Below are positions 1 to 11,468 of a DNA stretch of 64,000 bases, piece after piece (position 1 is the first letter of the stretch; each line of letters starts with the position of its first letter). The position numbers were made by a program, and so were the translations under genes. The notes below the pieces were generated by a model. That model was given only the letters and a program-made list of their open reading frames with translations. It did no database searches and had not been told where the DNA came from. The DNA lies in assembly GCA_009801085.1 (NCBI GenBank), contig VNWV01000002.1, positions 1,302,001 to 1,366,000 on the forward strand, in the 5' to 3' direction. Source of the DNA: Lasiodiplodia sp. COLG20 (taxonomy: Eukaryota > Ascomycota > Dothideomycetes > Botryosphaeriales > Botryosphaeriaceae).

Positions 1-852
1 TTGGCTGCGTCGGCAAGGACCAGTACGCCGAGACCCTGAAGGAGACGGTCAAGCAGGTCGGCCTCCGCGTTGAGTACCGCTATGATGAGCAGCAGCCCAC
101 CGGTCGCTGCGGCGTTGTCATCACCGGCCACAACCGCAGCATGTGCACCGACCTGGCTGCCGCCAACCACTACAAGATTGAGCATCTGAAGCAGCCTGAG
201 ATCTGGAGCCTTGTTGAGGGCGCTAAGGTCTACTATGTCGGTGGCTACCACTTGACTGTCTGCGTCCCCGCCATCATGGCCTTGGCTGAGGAGGCCGCCG
301 CGAAGAACAAGGTACGATTAATCGCAACATTTGTCGGATGCATGGTGCTAACATTTGCAGATCTTCATCCTCTCGCTCTCTGCGCCCTTCATCCCGCAGT
401 TCTTCAAGGACCAGCTCGCCCAGACGGCTCCCTACTGGGACTACGTTATCGGTAACGAGACCGAGGCCCTGTCCTGGGCCGAGAACAACGGCCACGCCAC
501 CAAGGACATCCCCAGCATCGCCAAGCTCATGGCGGCGCTGCCCAAGGCCAACAAGGCCCGCCCGAGGACCGTCATCATCACCCAGGGCACCGAGCCCACG
601 GTCGTCGCTATCGGCAAGGAGGGTGGCGACGTTGAGGTTAAGGAGTACCCCGTTCACGCCATCAACAAGGACCTGATCAACGACACCAACGGTGCCGGTG
701 ACGCCTTCGCCGGTGGCTTCGTCGCCGGTGTCGTCCAGGGCAAGGACCTCGAGACCAGCGTCGACATGGGCCAGTGGCTCGCCAAGCTCAGCATCCAGGA
801 GCTCGGCCCCTCGTACCCCTTCCCCAAGCAGACTTACACCAAGACTGCCTAA
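1..852 (+). CDS. ADO1: adenosine kinase, 5'-truncated by window edge
   Basis: Phosphorylates adenosine to AMP in the cytosol, which salvages purine and removes the adenosine made by the methyl cycle. The window opens inside the gene: frame 3 reads GCVGKDQY from base 3. One intron (312-360, GTACGA...TTGCAG) joins AAKNK to IFILSLSAPF in phase 0, and the second exon runs 361-852. The PfkB-family anion-hole and catalytic signature DTNGAGDAFAGGF is present, with the Asp as catalytic base, and NETEA lies upstream of it. About 267 residues are visible of a usual 340-350, so roughly 80 N-terminal residues lie outside the window. The family call is firm. Confidence 0.95.
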
Positions 853-1221
853 ATCAAATAAAATCGACCAGTTCAGCGCAGGCGCTTCTGTTTAGAGATA
901 CTCGGGTTTTCAACAAAATCATGAGCTTAAGTCCTCCCTATTTGGAGAGGAGAGAGACGGGGAAATGAATACTTTTTTTTTTTGCATCTTTTGCATGTGA
1001 AACGGAGCGTTAGCGGGGGCGTTTTCAACAAAAGGCTTTTTTCTGGAAAATGAAAAAAAGGTCTAGAGAAGACGACTTGTGGTCGATGAATCAACTTCAC
1101 GGAAAATGATCAGGGTATATATATACACCAGGAAACCAATTACGAAATTTTGGTAGGAATTCTATTTGCCTCAACTTTAGAGTTTAAACTCATCAACTTC
1201 GCTACCTAAGCATGTGATTCC
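853..1221. other. convergent intergenic region
   Basis: 3' flanks of two converging genes. It is AT-rich, with T and A runs and a short TATATATATA stretch near 1116. I see no coding frame or RNA gene. Confidence 0.6.
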
Positions 1222-3787
1222 CTACAAATTACCTACGGCAATATACGCCAAAAACACCGTTGCAACATTGATCAGATAACCTGCAACCCCAAAGGCTCCC
1301 TGGATATCATCCTTTCCCATCCACCATGCTAACCCAAATACGAAACTCCCAGTCATGTACAAAAGCAAGATTGCTTTAACCAGATCCCAGTTCCAACTTT
1401 CCGTAAAGTATATACCCCATCCTATGACAGGACCCGTCAGCTCTCCTTTCAATTTTTTCGGAAACTGCTCAAGAATTGAGATCTCTGCCGAGTCTCCGAA
1501 GCACTCGGGGTGAGTGAAAAGGTGCATCAAGGTGTCGGGGCCAATTGGAGGGCACAAGTCTGCTGGTACGGGGCTGCAGCGGTAATCAGCATCGGCCTCG
1601 GGCTCGACTCTTCCCGGCGGCGGTAGGCAGGTGCAGCCCTGGGAGCTACAACCGCGGAGGCTGACTGTCCTTCCGGTGACCAGGCTGAACTGCCGTACAA
1701 TATGTCAGTATGTATGGCAATTTATCTGGGAATGTAAACATACCATGACGAATTTAATGCCATTGGGCGCGCGTAGAGAAGTGAAGGAAGACAGCTGACC
1801 CCGACGAGTTTTGTAGCAGGTTTGCAGGAACTCGAAAAGTCCTCTATCACTGTCCAACCCACAAATCTCTTCTTGATACAAATTTGTACCAAAGCGACCC
1901 TCCTTCATACATAGAAGTAGATGCGTCAAATTAGGCTTTGGGCTGACGGTAGATGCGGAGGATGAGTTTCCGACAGAAGGCGAATTGTGCATAGGTATGC
2001 ACGGACTAGTCTGTGTCCTCTCCCGGCTTCTCCCAAACACTTTGAATGCCCGTCCGATTGCTGATGATAAGGTACGCCATGTCTTTGATGACACGTTTGT
2101 GCCTACCGGGGCATTTCCAGATGATTCGGTTAGGCACGGAAGGCGACCTTTCAAGCGCTCGATCGCACCCGGCTGGAGTTCGGTGTAGTCATCGTATATT
2201 TCCTTTCCGCAGCGCTAGAGTAACATCAGTATTGGACCTGGTCTCTACTTGATAATTGCTGAACATTAAGTTTTGTGCGGTGATGGAAAAACTTACACAT
2301 TTCCAACGGAGCCTCTGGCGCCCAGGCCGAATGCGTCGCTCTATAAGGCCAATGCCAGCAAAAAAGCTGGCGACTGCTGGGTAAGAAATTTGTATTGACT
2401 TGTTTGAGAGATGTGGTGTTTGAGATGACGAAGAGGGATTGGACTCTGCGCAAGAAGGCGTGGGTATGCATGTATCTGATGGCGATGGTGATTGAGAGAC
2501 AAGTTCCGAGTAGCCTGCGAATTCATCCCTCGAAAGCGCACCCTGTGTGCATTCCGGTCGAGGGTTGCTTGCATCTTCAACCCGAGGAGAGACCTTGTGC
2601 GCGGCATCCTCTTGCTCATGAACCACCAATTTTGCGGACATTCTACCGTTGATATCATTCTCAGCATTGTTCTCCTTCTCCTCTACTTCCATCTGTCTAT
2701 TCTCCCTATCGGCTCCCCTATCGAACTCCCCCTTCTCTTTCACATCCTCATTTTTAGTTGTGTATCCATGAGTTTTCCCTTCATCTTCAACTTCGTTTTC
2801 TACATCTTCGGCCGATGAACTCAAAATGGTTGTTGACACATGGGTATGGCTGTTCAGCTCAGTTTCACCCAACAGATCTTGATGCAGAGATTCGTCGACG
2901 TCCGTTGTCCGCTCGAAACTGCGCATATTGTCCGTCTCCACAGGTACCCCTTTTTTTACGCAGCCGACATCGTCGTGAGCAACTTCTGTGAATTTTTTAT
3001 CTTCTGTAGACCGAGCTCGGCCCCCTCGGAGCGATTTACGCCAAATTCCTTTTGTCGTAGACGATAAGAACGATTTGATTGACCGGCCCCTTAAGGCTTT
3101 AGGTCTGAATTTGAGCTTAGAAGAAGAACCTTTGGTCACGTCTTCCGTAGAATTTCTGTCTATGTGTCGTGGAGGCTGAGATTGAGTATCGTCACGGTTG
3201 CTCTCGGAAGATAGCTCTGCTTGTTGTTTGGCCGGGCTTTCGGTATCGCCATCTGCCTCGCAATTCATTTTCGGATACATGCTATTCTTGCGAATATAGG
3301 TGTCCAAGCGTGCGCTGTTAGGCCTTTCTTTCTCGCTCTCTTCAACTACGGAGAGCCCGAGAGCCGGGATGATAGCCCTGTTTCTGCCTTGCGTCCCCTC
3401 AAAGCTGGACAACGAGCCGTCGCTGACAGTGCTGGTACTGCTATAAGCGAGTGAAGGTGTACGAGAAAGAGAGTTGGTGGCGCGGCGGGCGGAGCCGTAG
3501 TTGGAGGAAGGCGAGCGAGAAAGGCCGCCGGCAGATGAACTGCGGTCATTGCTGACAAGTCGGAATTCCGCGTTTGACAGGTTCCAGCCCGCGCAGTGAG
3601 GGCAGAAATCGCACTTTGTTTCCCAGCCCTCGATGCGGAGCCTGTTGGGGCAGTTGCTGAGGTTTGTGGTGGGCGAACATGGCCGTAGAAGATTGTACCA
3701 GCGGTGCCGGCATGGCAAGAGCGATACATTTAGCTCAACGACGCACATTGTCAGAAGAAACTCGGAATGAGCGGATTCGTTGTACAA
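1222..3787 (-). CDS. conserved fungal orphan membrane-associated protein, 809 aa
   Basis: Three exons (3787-2297, 2214-1744, 1689-1222) join in phase 0 with normal donors and acceptors. The N-terminus is Cys-rich (CRHRWYNLL, then CDFCPHC), and a second start at 3748 (MCVVELNV) is equally possible. Residues about 75-450 are low-complexity Ser/Glu-rich and probably disordered. The exon 1/2 junction gives RWKC followed by RCGKEIYDDYTELQPGA, a block I associate with a family of Pezizomycotina proteins of unknown function. The C-terminus carries DRGLFEFLQTCYKTRRG and two hydrophobic segments in the last 70 residues (around LLLYMTGSFVFGLAW and VAGYLINVATVFLAY). The conserved ends and the loose middle suggest a membrane-anchored adaptor, which is inference; no enzymatic motif is visible. 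Confidence 0.85.
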
Positions 3788-4433
3788 GGTTGAAAGCGCA
3801 GGGATATGGCGAATGCCGATACAAAACTGCTCGTACGATCAAAGCGTACTGCTGAGCATTGAGATGGAAAAACAGGAATTAGCAAAACCGAATGCTTCAG
3901 TCATAAGGGGGTTGCTGGTGGTATGGAGGATGGTAGGTTGCGGGGGTAGAAGAAAAGTGTGTTTGGTCAGCTGCGAAGCCTCAATGAGGTAGGTGATTCG
4001 CTAAGATGCATGTCCTCAAGGGTTAGCGAAAGTTTATACATATGTGGGGATGCCGCGTCGTGTAGTTCGCGTTCAAAAGATAAAAACCAAGACATCCCCC
4101 CCATGTAATAGAGGCCGCTACCAGTTGTCAGCCAGAACAAGAAAATCACGTAAAAATCAACCTTCTTTCGTCCCTTCTATTCTCCTTTTCATTTCCACGA
4201 CCATAACTCCCGTTCTCTTTGCCAGCATGACCTCGACAGCCTCTACCAAAATCACATTCTGTCAGCTTTCGTGAGTACACTTCAAAACAGGATCATCACT
4301 ATTGCTAAATATAAAGGAGCATATAATTTCCACACCATTTCTGGAGTCGGTGCTGGATGACCATGATAAGGCGATACTCCACTAATCTTTCGAAAGTACA
4401 ACATAAACTCGTTACGAATTGCAACTCCGGGAA
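3788..4433. other. upstream region of the orphan gene
   Basis: Promoter space for the minus-strand orphan gene and 3' flank of the MFS gene. The plus strand shows a pyrimidine-rich stretch (4155-4215) followed by an ATG at 4228 and a 15-codon frame ending in a donor-like GTGAGT, with no recognisable continuation. See findings. Confidence 0.4.
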
Positions 4434-6442
4434 CTAAGCAGACTGAGGCCCTTCATTCCCCTCCGTACCTACGAACGCCTCCCCCCGCGTCTCATACATG
4501 GCCTCCTTAATAAACGGACTCCTCGCCCTAATCACCTCTCCCTTCCAAAACAGCACGACGGGCGCAAAACTCAGCACCACAGCGACGAACGCCAGCAGGC
4601 AGCTCGCCCAGCGCAGGTCGAGGTTCGTATACAGCGGCTGCTCGGCCAGCGGCAGCAGGGCGCCCGTCAGGTTCTCGCCGAACGCCACGCCGGCGAGGGC
4701 GCTGGCGGCGTAGCGCGAGTAGGCGTCCTCGACGTAGTTGCTGGCGGCCGTGACGACGGTGAAGATGCCGGCGCCGACGAGGACGAGGCCGGATGTCGGC
4801 GCGAGCCAGTGGATGTGCGGGGACGAGGTCCAGGCGTAGAGGAAGAGGCCGCCCGAGAGGCAGAGGAAAGATGCGGGTATGGCGAGGTAGAGGCGGGCTT
4901 CGGGGGTGAAGTGTTCTTCTTCTTCGTCGTCATGTTCTGGTCCTTCGATGTGCCCGTTCTCGCTGTCTGATTGATGCTGATTCCTCTTCCTCGAGGAGGA
5001 GGTAGTGTAGTACAGCGCGTCCTGCAGCGGGGCGCCAACGACGAGCCCGAGCGTGACGCCGACGAGCAATCCGGCCTGCACGACGCCGGCGCGCCAGCTC
5101 TCCCAGCCGTACAGCTCGCCGTAGACGCGCGGGATGCTCTGCGTGAAGAGCAGGGCGTTGCCGAAGCAGAAGGCCGACCAGAGCGTGCTGCACGCCACCA
5201 GCGGCTCCGTCGTCAGCATGCGCAGCGGCCGGCCGACGGCGTCTTTCAGCAGCTCTGCCAGCGCCACTCCACCCTCTTCCCCTTCGGCATGGACGTTGGG
5301 GTCCCCCGTGGCCTTGCGGATGGCGGCGGCGCGCCGCGCGAGGATGATGGCGCCACGCGTTTCGGGCAGGAGCAGGTAGGCCGCCGGCACCAGCGCGCCG
5401 TAGATGGCGAGCTGCTCCCAGCAGACGTAGCGCCAGCCGAGGCCGCCTTGACCGATGACGCCCGCTTCTTCGTCAACGTTGGCGCCCCACACGGTTCCGC
5501 CCCCGACCACCGGCCCGGCCATCAGCCCGCCCACCAGCGCCCAGATGTACAGCGCGACGGGCTTGCTGCGCGCCCGCGGCCCGGCCCACACGTCGCCCAC
5601 GATGCCGCCCGTGACGTTCTGCAGCACGCCCGCCGCGCCGCCCGTCAGGATGCGGATGGCGACGAGCAGGGGATACGCACCGCCATCGTCACCCCCCGGC
5701 GCCAGGGCTTGCGGGATGGTCGAGAGCGCGAGCGTGAGGACGCAGAGCAGGTAGGGCGTGCGGACGCCGTAGTACGTCTCCATGAGCGGGAGCAGTAGTA
5801 GCGGGATGACGCCAGCCGACAGCGTCCACGCGAAGATGGGGTAGTAGGTTGGCGGGATGGTGCGTGTTGCGTCCGGCGCCAGGTGGAAGGTCGGAGTTAG
5901 GAGTGGGGCTGTGGGGGCGAGCGCGGTGCCTGAGATGCCGGAGAGGAAGGTTCTGTGTGGGGAAAAAGTGTGAGTTTGGTGGTTGGTTTTGGAGGGAGGT
6001 GGTGGTGATGGAGTGAGCGATATCATGAGACGGGAAGGAGTTGGCATAGAATTGTTGCGAGGACGATGGGAGAGAGAGTTCAGAGAAGATTCAAGGACAT
6101 TCAAGAGGACTGGCGTGGTTGATAGAGCACTGAACAGAGGGAGACGTACATGGAGCATGCGAGAACCGTGACACGCCATTTCTTCGAAGAAGGCCAGTTG
6201 AAAGGGTTCTCGGGGTCGTCCGGACCATCCCAGGTAATCATGTTCTTTTCAGAATGAGACATAGATGGACTGGAGAGGATGGATTTCTCGACGTCGTTCC
6301 TGCTCTGCGACTTTTGGTCCTCTCGGTCGCACCGATGGGGTGGCTGCAGCCGCATACCGCCTCGCTGATGCTTTCCTTGCTCTTGATGTATTGCCGTCTT
6401 CCCTTTCTCGTCTCCCGTGGACCCAAGTACTGGACTTGTCAT
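4434..6442 (-). CDS. MFS multidrug/polyamine-type transporter (DHA1 family), 603 aa
   Basis: Proton-coupled exporter of the plasma membrane. Exons 6442-6150 and 5952-4434 are joined by a 197-nt intron (GTACGT...CACACAG) in phase 2, giving ...ACSITFLSGISG.... The cytosolic N-terminus ends with ENPFNWPSSKKW just before the first membrane segment, as is usual for fungal DHA1 drug transporters. Then come about 12 hydrophobic segments and the antiporter motif C (GGLMAGPVVGG). A charged loop (EDDEEEEHF) separates later segments. The coding region is unusually GC-rich, which produces a long antisense open frame (4971-5798) that I treat as a shadow. The substrate cannot be read from sequence; families of this type export azoles, fluconazole-like drugs or polyamines. 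Confidence 0.88.
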
Positions 6443-7261
6443 TTTTGCTGCTGCAGGCCCTTCATCGAGGCTCCAACGCTGCTTAAGAGCAAAGTCCTCG
6501 TTGTCTGACCGCTATTCGAGGACCCATATGGGGGAGCGGGTCGCCAGCGGTACTAGCACAGATGTACACTCGTGGGATTTGGAGACCTCGTAAGCAGAAC
6601 CCGACGTCTGAAAGCTCAAGACTGCGGTGTTGGAGCGGCCTTCGGCCGACATGGCGAAGAGTAGAGAAGCGAAGCCATGGTGCCTCTTGTTGACATCATA
6701 GCCTCGCGAGGCGCTTCTTGACGACGCTGATGAAGAGATTTCTGCGCCGATTGCGTAAAAGAAAAGGCACCGGCGTCCATACCGGTGCAGACGTGTCGGC
6801 GGGAGATCCGCGCCAAGAGACGGTGATGAGGTGATAGGTTGACGTATTGACCGGGGCCCATGTGAAAGCTGATTCACTGCCGAACCCGCGCGTTTCCCTT
6901 TCCGGAAAGACGTGGTGCTCCAATTAGTCATAAGGAAACACAACCGCACTTGCCATCATAGCCTCTTTACTAGTTGCTTGGCCGAATGGCGCGCCTTGAA
7001 AACCATCGAAATCGATCGGTGGCTGATGATTCATCTTGGAATGTCTTGGTTACAGCATCTTCTGTCACACTCTTGTATGACCTCGACTGTACAGAGGGGT
7101 ATTGCAGCCGAAGGCCAGCGCGAAGAATCGCCGACAATTTTACAAATAAGCTATCGTCTGGAAGTATAATTGTTAACTACATTGCTTCAACTACTCGCGG
7201 CCCTGGTTCTATGGTACTTTGGTATAGCTTCTTACCTACAGACACCTTTTGTCGCGGCCGA

Positions 7262-7500
7262 TAGTTTCAGGGAGGAAGATTGGAAGACGCACACGTTGTC
7301 GGAAAACGTCTTTTGGCTACAGTTCAATTCTGTCTACCTACTGTGAGGCGGTGAGTGCTGCGAGGAATGCCAATTGTAGTGCTGTACCCCCATTAAGCGA
7401 GACGCGCTAAATCCAATAGGGAAGGAAACAAACGGCGGTAGCTATCATGGTCAATCAAGCAAACGGAATACTGGCCTAGAAGTTATCGGTGGCTATTTTC
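7262..7500 (-). pseudogene. decayed duplicate of sugar transporter exons 8-9 and intron 8
   Basis: Read beside the intact gene at 7927-10540, this stretch repeats in the same order a start-of-exon-9 block (gggaggaaga...ggaagacg..cacgttgt), a mid-intron block (ggtgag...gaatgcc.attg), an intron block (cgctaaa, then ggtagc.atcatggt) and an exon-8 block (actggcc.agaagttat). Blocks are roughly 80 percent identical by eye, with small gaps, and most of exon 8 is missing between them. Intron sequence is included, so this was a DNA-level duplication and not a retrocopy. No frame survives. Confidence 0.6.
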
Positions 7501-7571
7501 CTTTGAGGGAGGGGTGCAGCAGGCTGCAGATGGTTTCTTTTTGTTCCCTTTGAGGGTAGGGAAAGGACTGC

Positions 7572-7613
7572 GGAGCGAGACAACTGAAGGGGTGCTGCTG
7601 CTTACTTTGTCCG
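7572..7613. repeat. dispersed degenerate repeat, copy 1
   Basis: Aligns with 11426-11468 over about 42 bp with one gap. The core gggtgctgctgcttacttt differs from the partner by one base. Origin unknown; it may be the far end of the duplication that produced the neighbouring transporter relic. Confidence 0.45.
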
Positions 7614-7926
7614 AGAATAACCAACCACTTTTCGTTTTCTTTTTTTTTTCTACACTGTAGGCAGCAGAATCTATTGTAGTTTGTATCGACATTAATGTGC
7701 GATCGTTAACTCCATGTTACGTTTGAACAATTGCTTCAAATACTCACTGCCCCATACCTAAGGTATATTAATCGGTCCAATGATATGTTTGTTACCTAGG
7801 AATAAGCTTTACTACAATAATGACAGTAGACGGGTATCCCTCCCTCAACGGTATCCTCCCATGTCCGTTATCCTACGCTGAACCCTTCCCAAGCTCTACC
7901 TCTTACTACACCTGCAGCGTATGGAA

Positions 7927-10540
7927 TCAATCTACCTTTGTCGCTGACACATTGCCACCCTCGACATCGTCGCTTCCCCTGCCGGTCGTGGGGCGGTACT
8001 CATCGCTCTCGAAGTGGTAGAGTTCGGGCGAGGGTAGGTTCTTTCGGAACAGCACGTACCGCTTGAACCACCACGGCAGCACCTGGAAGAGCTGGTACGA
8101 GGCGTGCGTGACCGTCGGCACCCCGAATACGAAGTCTAACTCTTCAAGTGTGCGCTGCTTGGTCTCCGGGAGGAAGAGGAAGACTGGAAGACGAGCACGT
8201 TGTTAGCAAGTTTCTTTCAAAGTTGCCTTATGTGAGACGCTCTGGGGTGCGCTATGAATGCCTCAAAGACGGTGAGGAATGCGAAAGGATGCCGATTGGT
8301 GGTTGCGGCGAGTGGTTGTGATGTATGTACGGTGCGAGGCGATTCACGCTAAACCTAATCGGGAAAGGAACAAAGGGTGGTAGCAATCATGGTTGCAACC
8401 CTGGACAAACCAAGCGAATGGAGCAAGGAAGTGGCACGCAGATAGCTTCATAGCAATGCGATTGTCAGATGGAAAAGGAATACGTACTCAGAATCAATGC
8501 AATGATGTTGAGACCGGCGTAGAAGCCGAACGCGCCTTGAGGCTTGAAGGCACCGAGAAGACGCGGGAATGTAATGCTGAGGACACTGGCCCAGAAGTTA
8601 TTGGTAGCTACGGCCCATGACATGCCGAGTTCACGGTGGCTTAAGGGGAAAACCTCGGCCGAATACTGTGGGAGAAATTGTGTCAACACGGGATGGCCCA
8701 AGGTCTTTTCAACACCACAACTTACAGTAAATGGGACAGGGCCTTCTCCTGGCGAATAGAAACTGGCAAATAAATAAATAAAAAAAGACACAAGGCCGAG
8801 ATGTGCCTTGTTCTCCTGCGGGATGTAAAAGCAGAAGCCTGCGGCAAGCAGCGTCCAAAACATCTGCGGAAAAGTGAACAGCAGCAAGCCACGTCTGCCA
8901 AACGTGTCGATCGTCCAGACTGCGGGCCAGGCAAAAACGAAGTTTACTAGACCAAATCCGAACGTGGCCATGAGTGACTCGAGTGTGCTGGCACCGGCTT
9001 GCTCGAAGATAGTACTCGAGTAGAACGCTATGATGTTGATACCACACATTTGCTGTGCAATCATGACAATACCGGAGGCCTGTGTAGCACGTCTGACGCG
9101 TGGAATAGTGAACAGCTCGACAAAGCGGGTAACAATGTTGTTCGCGTTCGTGAGACCAGATTCCTTGACGAGCTCTTCCTCGTACTCAAGCTGAGCGTTG
9201 ATGTAGTAGAGATCGCGAGCAGCTTGCAGCGGATTCCTGCGGAGACGGAGTAGAGAGTTGTACGCGTTCCTATACCTCTTCTTTTTCAAGTACCAGCCTG
9301 ATCATTCTGTCAGCAGTTGTGATTCCGCAAGCAACAATATTCACTTACGAGGTGATTCGGGGCAGAAGTAAATGCCAATGACGAGCGGAACAGCCGGGAT
9401 GAAAGCGCTGCCAAGCTGTAAGCGCCATGCGATCTTTCCAACACGGTACACGCTATGTCTGTCAGTATCGGACCTTGGATCAATAGGATCTCGAACTCAC
9501 GCAAGGTTGGCACAGGTGCCCAAGAAAATGCCAAAAGCCGTCCAAAGCTGCCAGCTCATCACCAGGCCACCGCGGACCATAGCTGGTGCAGTCTCGGCCG
9601 AAAACACGGGGACGGTGACTTCCTTCAAACCCATGCCAATACCGAGCAAGACACGGGTAGCAATCAGTTGTCCCCAGTTCTGGGTAACAGCCATGCCGAA
9701 GGGTGCTATGAGCGAGAAGATAGCGCCGGTAAAGATGGTTCCACGACGGCCGATGAGGTCGTTCAGAGGATCAGAGATCCATGCCGCACTGCCGCTTTGT
9801 TAAGAATAGTCGAGCCACGATGGACGGAGAGACGCACAAAAGCCAGATGGCTATGTAAGGCATTGCATTGACAACGCCTACGATCCACTCGTCCCTCTCG
9901 CAGGTGCCTTTCGGCCCACAGATGTCTGCCTTTGTCGATATGCCGAACTCATCCGGGAAAGAAAGATTTGCGCCGTTGGAGCCAGTCTGATCCCAACCTG
10001 TATAAAACAGCTAAGCGATTTGTTCCATGCGAGCGAGGTAAGGGGGAATGACTGACCTTGAATGGCGGCTGCAATTGAGTTCAGGATGATCGTGAAGTAT
10101 AAAGCCCAAGGATGGTCCCACTTGTGTGTGCGTTCATGGCGGATAGCCTCCTTATCCGCCTCGTCCAGCTCGTCAATGATTTCGAAGCCATTTGGGTCAC
10201 GGGCGACAAGGGCGCCTTTGCGAAGGAGCGGGAGAATGTCTTTCAGCTCGTTCTTTGTGGCGAATGCGTCGACTTCAGTGAGGAGCTGCGGAATAGGAAT
10301 TCCGGCAAGGGGATTCTTGACTCTGTAGTGGAGATGGTCAGTGATTGATCGGTCGACTGATGTGTGGATGACAGCGGCTTACTCTCCAGTCGTGTTCTCG
10401 GTAAGCTGAACAATGCTTTGCTTTCGAACGTGCTCATTGTGAACACCTGCAGCACTGTCGCGCTTGCTGGACAAGGGTTAGTATACTTGGGTGGGCTGTG
10501 AAATATCTCCGGAAAGATCTCACTCTTCTTTAGACTCCAT
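7927..10540 (-). CDS. MFS sugar porter (hexose/polyol:H+ symporter family), 641 aa, nine exons
   Basis: Imports a sugar or polyol across the plasma membrane by proton symport. Exons: 10540-10524, 10466-10383, 10322-10057, 9997-9838, 9788-9501, 9452-9349, 9297-8726, 8665-8488, 8183-7927; phases close exactly to 641 codons plus stop. A hydrophilic N-terminus of about 100 residues (with [20 protein letters not shown]) precedes the first membrane segment. Family signatures follow: [23 protein letters not shown] near residue 188, the ETAP..RGGLV loop, PESPRW near residue 304 and [12 protein letters not shown] near residue 562. The N-terminal block is shared by a fungal clade often annotated as polyol/myo-inositol-like transporters; the substrate is not proven. 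Intron 8 is 304 nt, against 48-60 nt for the other introns. Confidence 0.93.
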
Positions 10541-10630
10541 GATGTATCACCTGAGCATCGGAGAAGGAACTGTGTAGCTCACTGGCCTACAGACTCCAAG
10601 AGACAATCAGCACAAAGGCGACACAGGCCA

Positions 10631-10636
10631 TATATA
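10631..10636 (-). promoter_or_regulatory. candidate TATA box of the sugar porter gene
   Basis: CTATATATGG on the minus strand, about 90 nt upstream of the sugar porter start codon. Position and sequence suit a core TATA element; no transcript data are available. Confidence 0.4.
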
Positions 10637-10762
10637 GTGTTATCAGAGCAGCGCCGTGAGCAAGCTGAGTTCCGATCACATATCTCGATGGAATGGAACC
10701 GTGGAAGGATCCGGAAACGCGGTGGCCACTCACCACCAGCTCGCTACGAGCAAAACGGGGGG

Positions 10763-10768
10763 CCCCGC
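10763..10768. promoter_or_regulatory. candidate CreA/Cre1 carbon-repression site
   Basis: CCCCGC fits the SYGGRG consensus in reverse orientation and lies about 225 nt upstream of a sugar transporter start, where carbon catabolite repression is common. A six-base match is weak evidence alone. Confidence 0.25.
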
Positions 10769-11425
10769 TTTAGGGTTGGTAGGGAAAGATTGGTTGGTGG
10801 GCAAGGGGGACGGTCTTCGGTCTCACCGCTGCAAGGCTGGAGCAAAAACTGGTGATTAAAGTAAGTCACAGCATCGGCCAGAGTTTGAGGGGTTGGCTGG
10901 TGCAACGTTGATTATCCCGCCTTGTGATATGCCAAGATATGTCCGTTGCAGAGGAAGCAAATGGCTGAGTGAGACGAAGAACAGGTTAAGCTCGCATGGC
11001 TGAAGCATGGCGAGTCGCGCAAGACCTAGACAAGGCTTTCAAAGCGAGTCTTGTTCTGCCTTGTCTGGTCTTCGTTCGCGATCTCTGTTTTCCCGAAAAC
11101 GAGAACTCGCATTGCTACCCTGGCGCATCCTCTGCAGGCGCCCGAGTGGCACCCCCTGCTCGGCGCGCGTAATGGCAATATCTAACGGCCTGCAAGCGGC
11201 ACGAGAGGCCCCAATCATGCAATCCTCGGCGTGTCACGAGGGCAGTTCCTATCGAAGCTGGCGGATGATGCAGGTCGGGATGTCTTGGATGACGAGCACA
11301 GGTGGCAGGAAGGTGGCGTCCTGGGCGCGGGCTTGAGGTGTTCGTCCGGGTGTGGTTGAGAAGAAGGTTTTGAGCTAAGGCGAGCCGCCTTGTCCCTGCC
11401 CGCTTGCGGTGGTGCATTAGCTTGT

Positions 11426-11468
11426 GGAGAGAGAAGCAGCTGAGGGGGTGCTACTGCTTACTTTCTCG
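11426..11468. repeat. dispersed degenerate repeat, copy 2
   Basis: Partner of the copy at 7572-7613, in the same orientation, about 890 nt upstream of the sugar porter start codon. In the minus-strand reading both copies encode KVSSSTPS-like peptides, but neither frame looks like a gene. Confidence 0.45.

Larger units (their letters stand above)
6443..7926. other. intergenic region with gene-relic segments
   Basis: No intact gene is seen in about 1.5 kb. It holds a decayed copy of the downstream transporter's 3' end (7262-7500) and one half of a dispersed 42-bp repeat (7572-7613). A 145-codon minus-strand frame at 6512-6949 resembles nothing I know and has no matching exon. Confidence 0.5.

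Noticed and set aside
4971..5798. 275-codon plus-strand frame
   Set aside because: Fully antisense to the GC-rich MFS transporter exon; composition (Arg, Ala, Asp, Gly runs) is that of a shadow frame.
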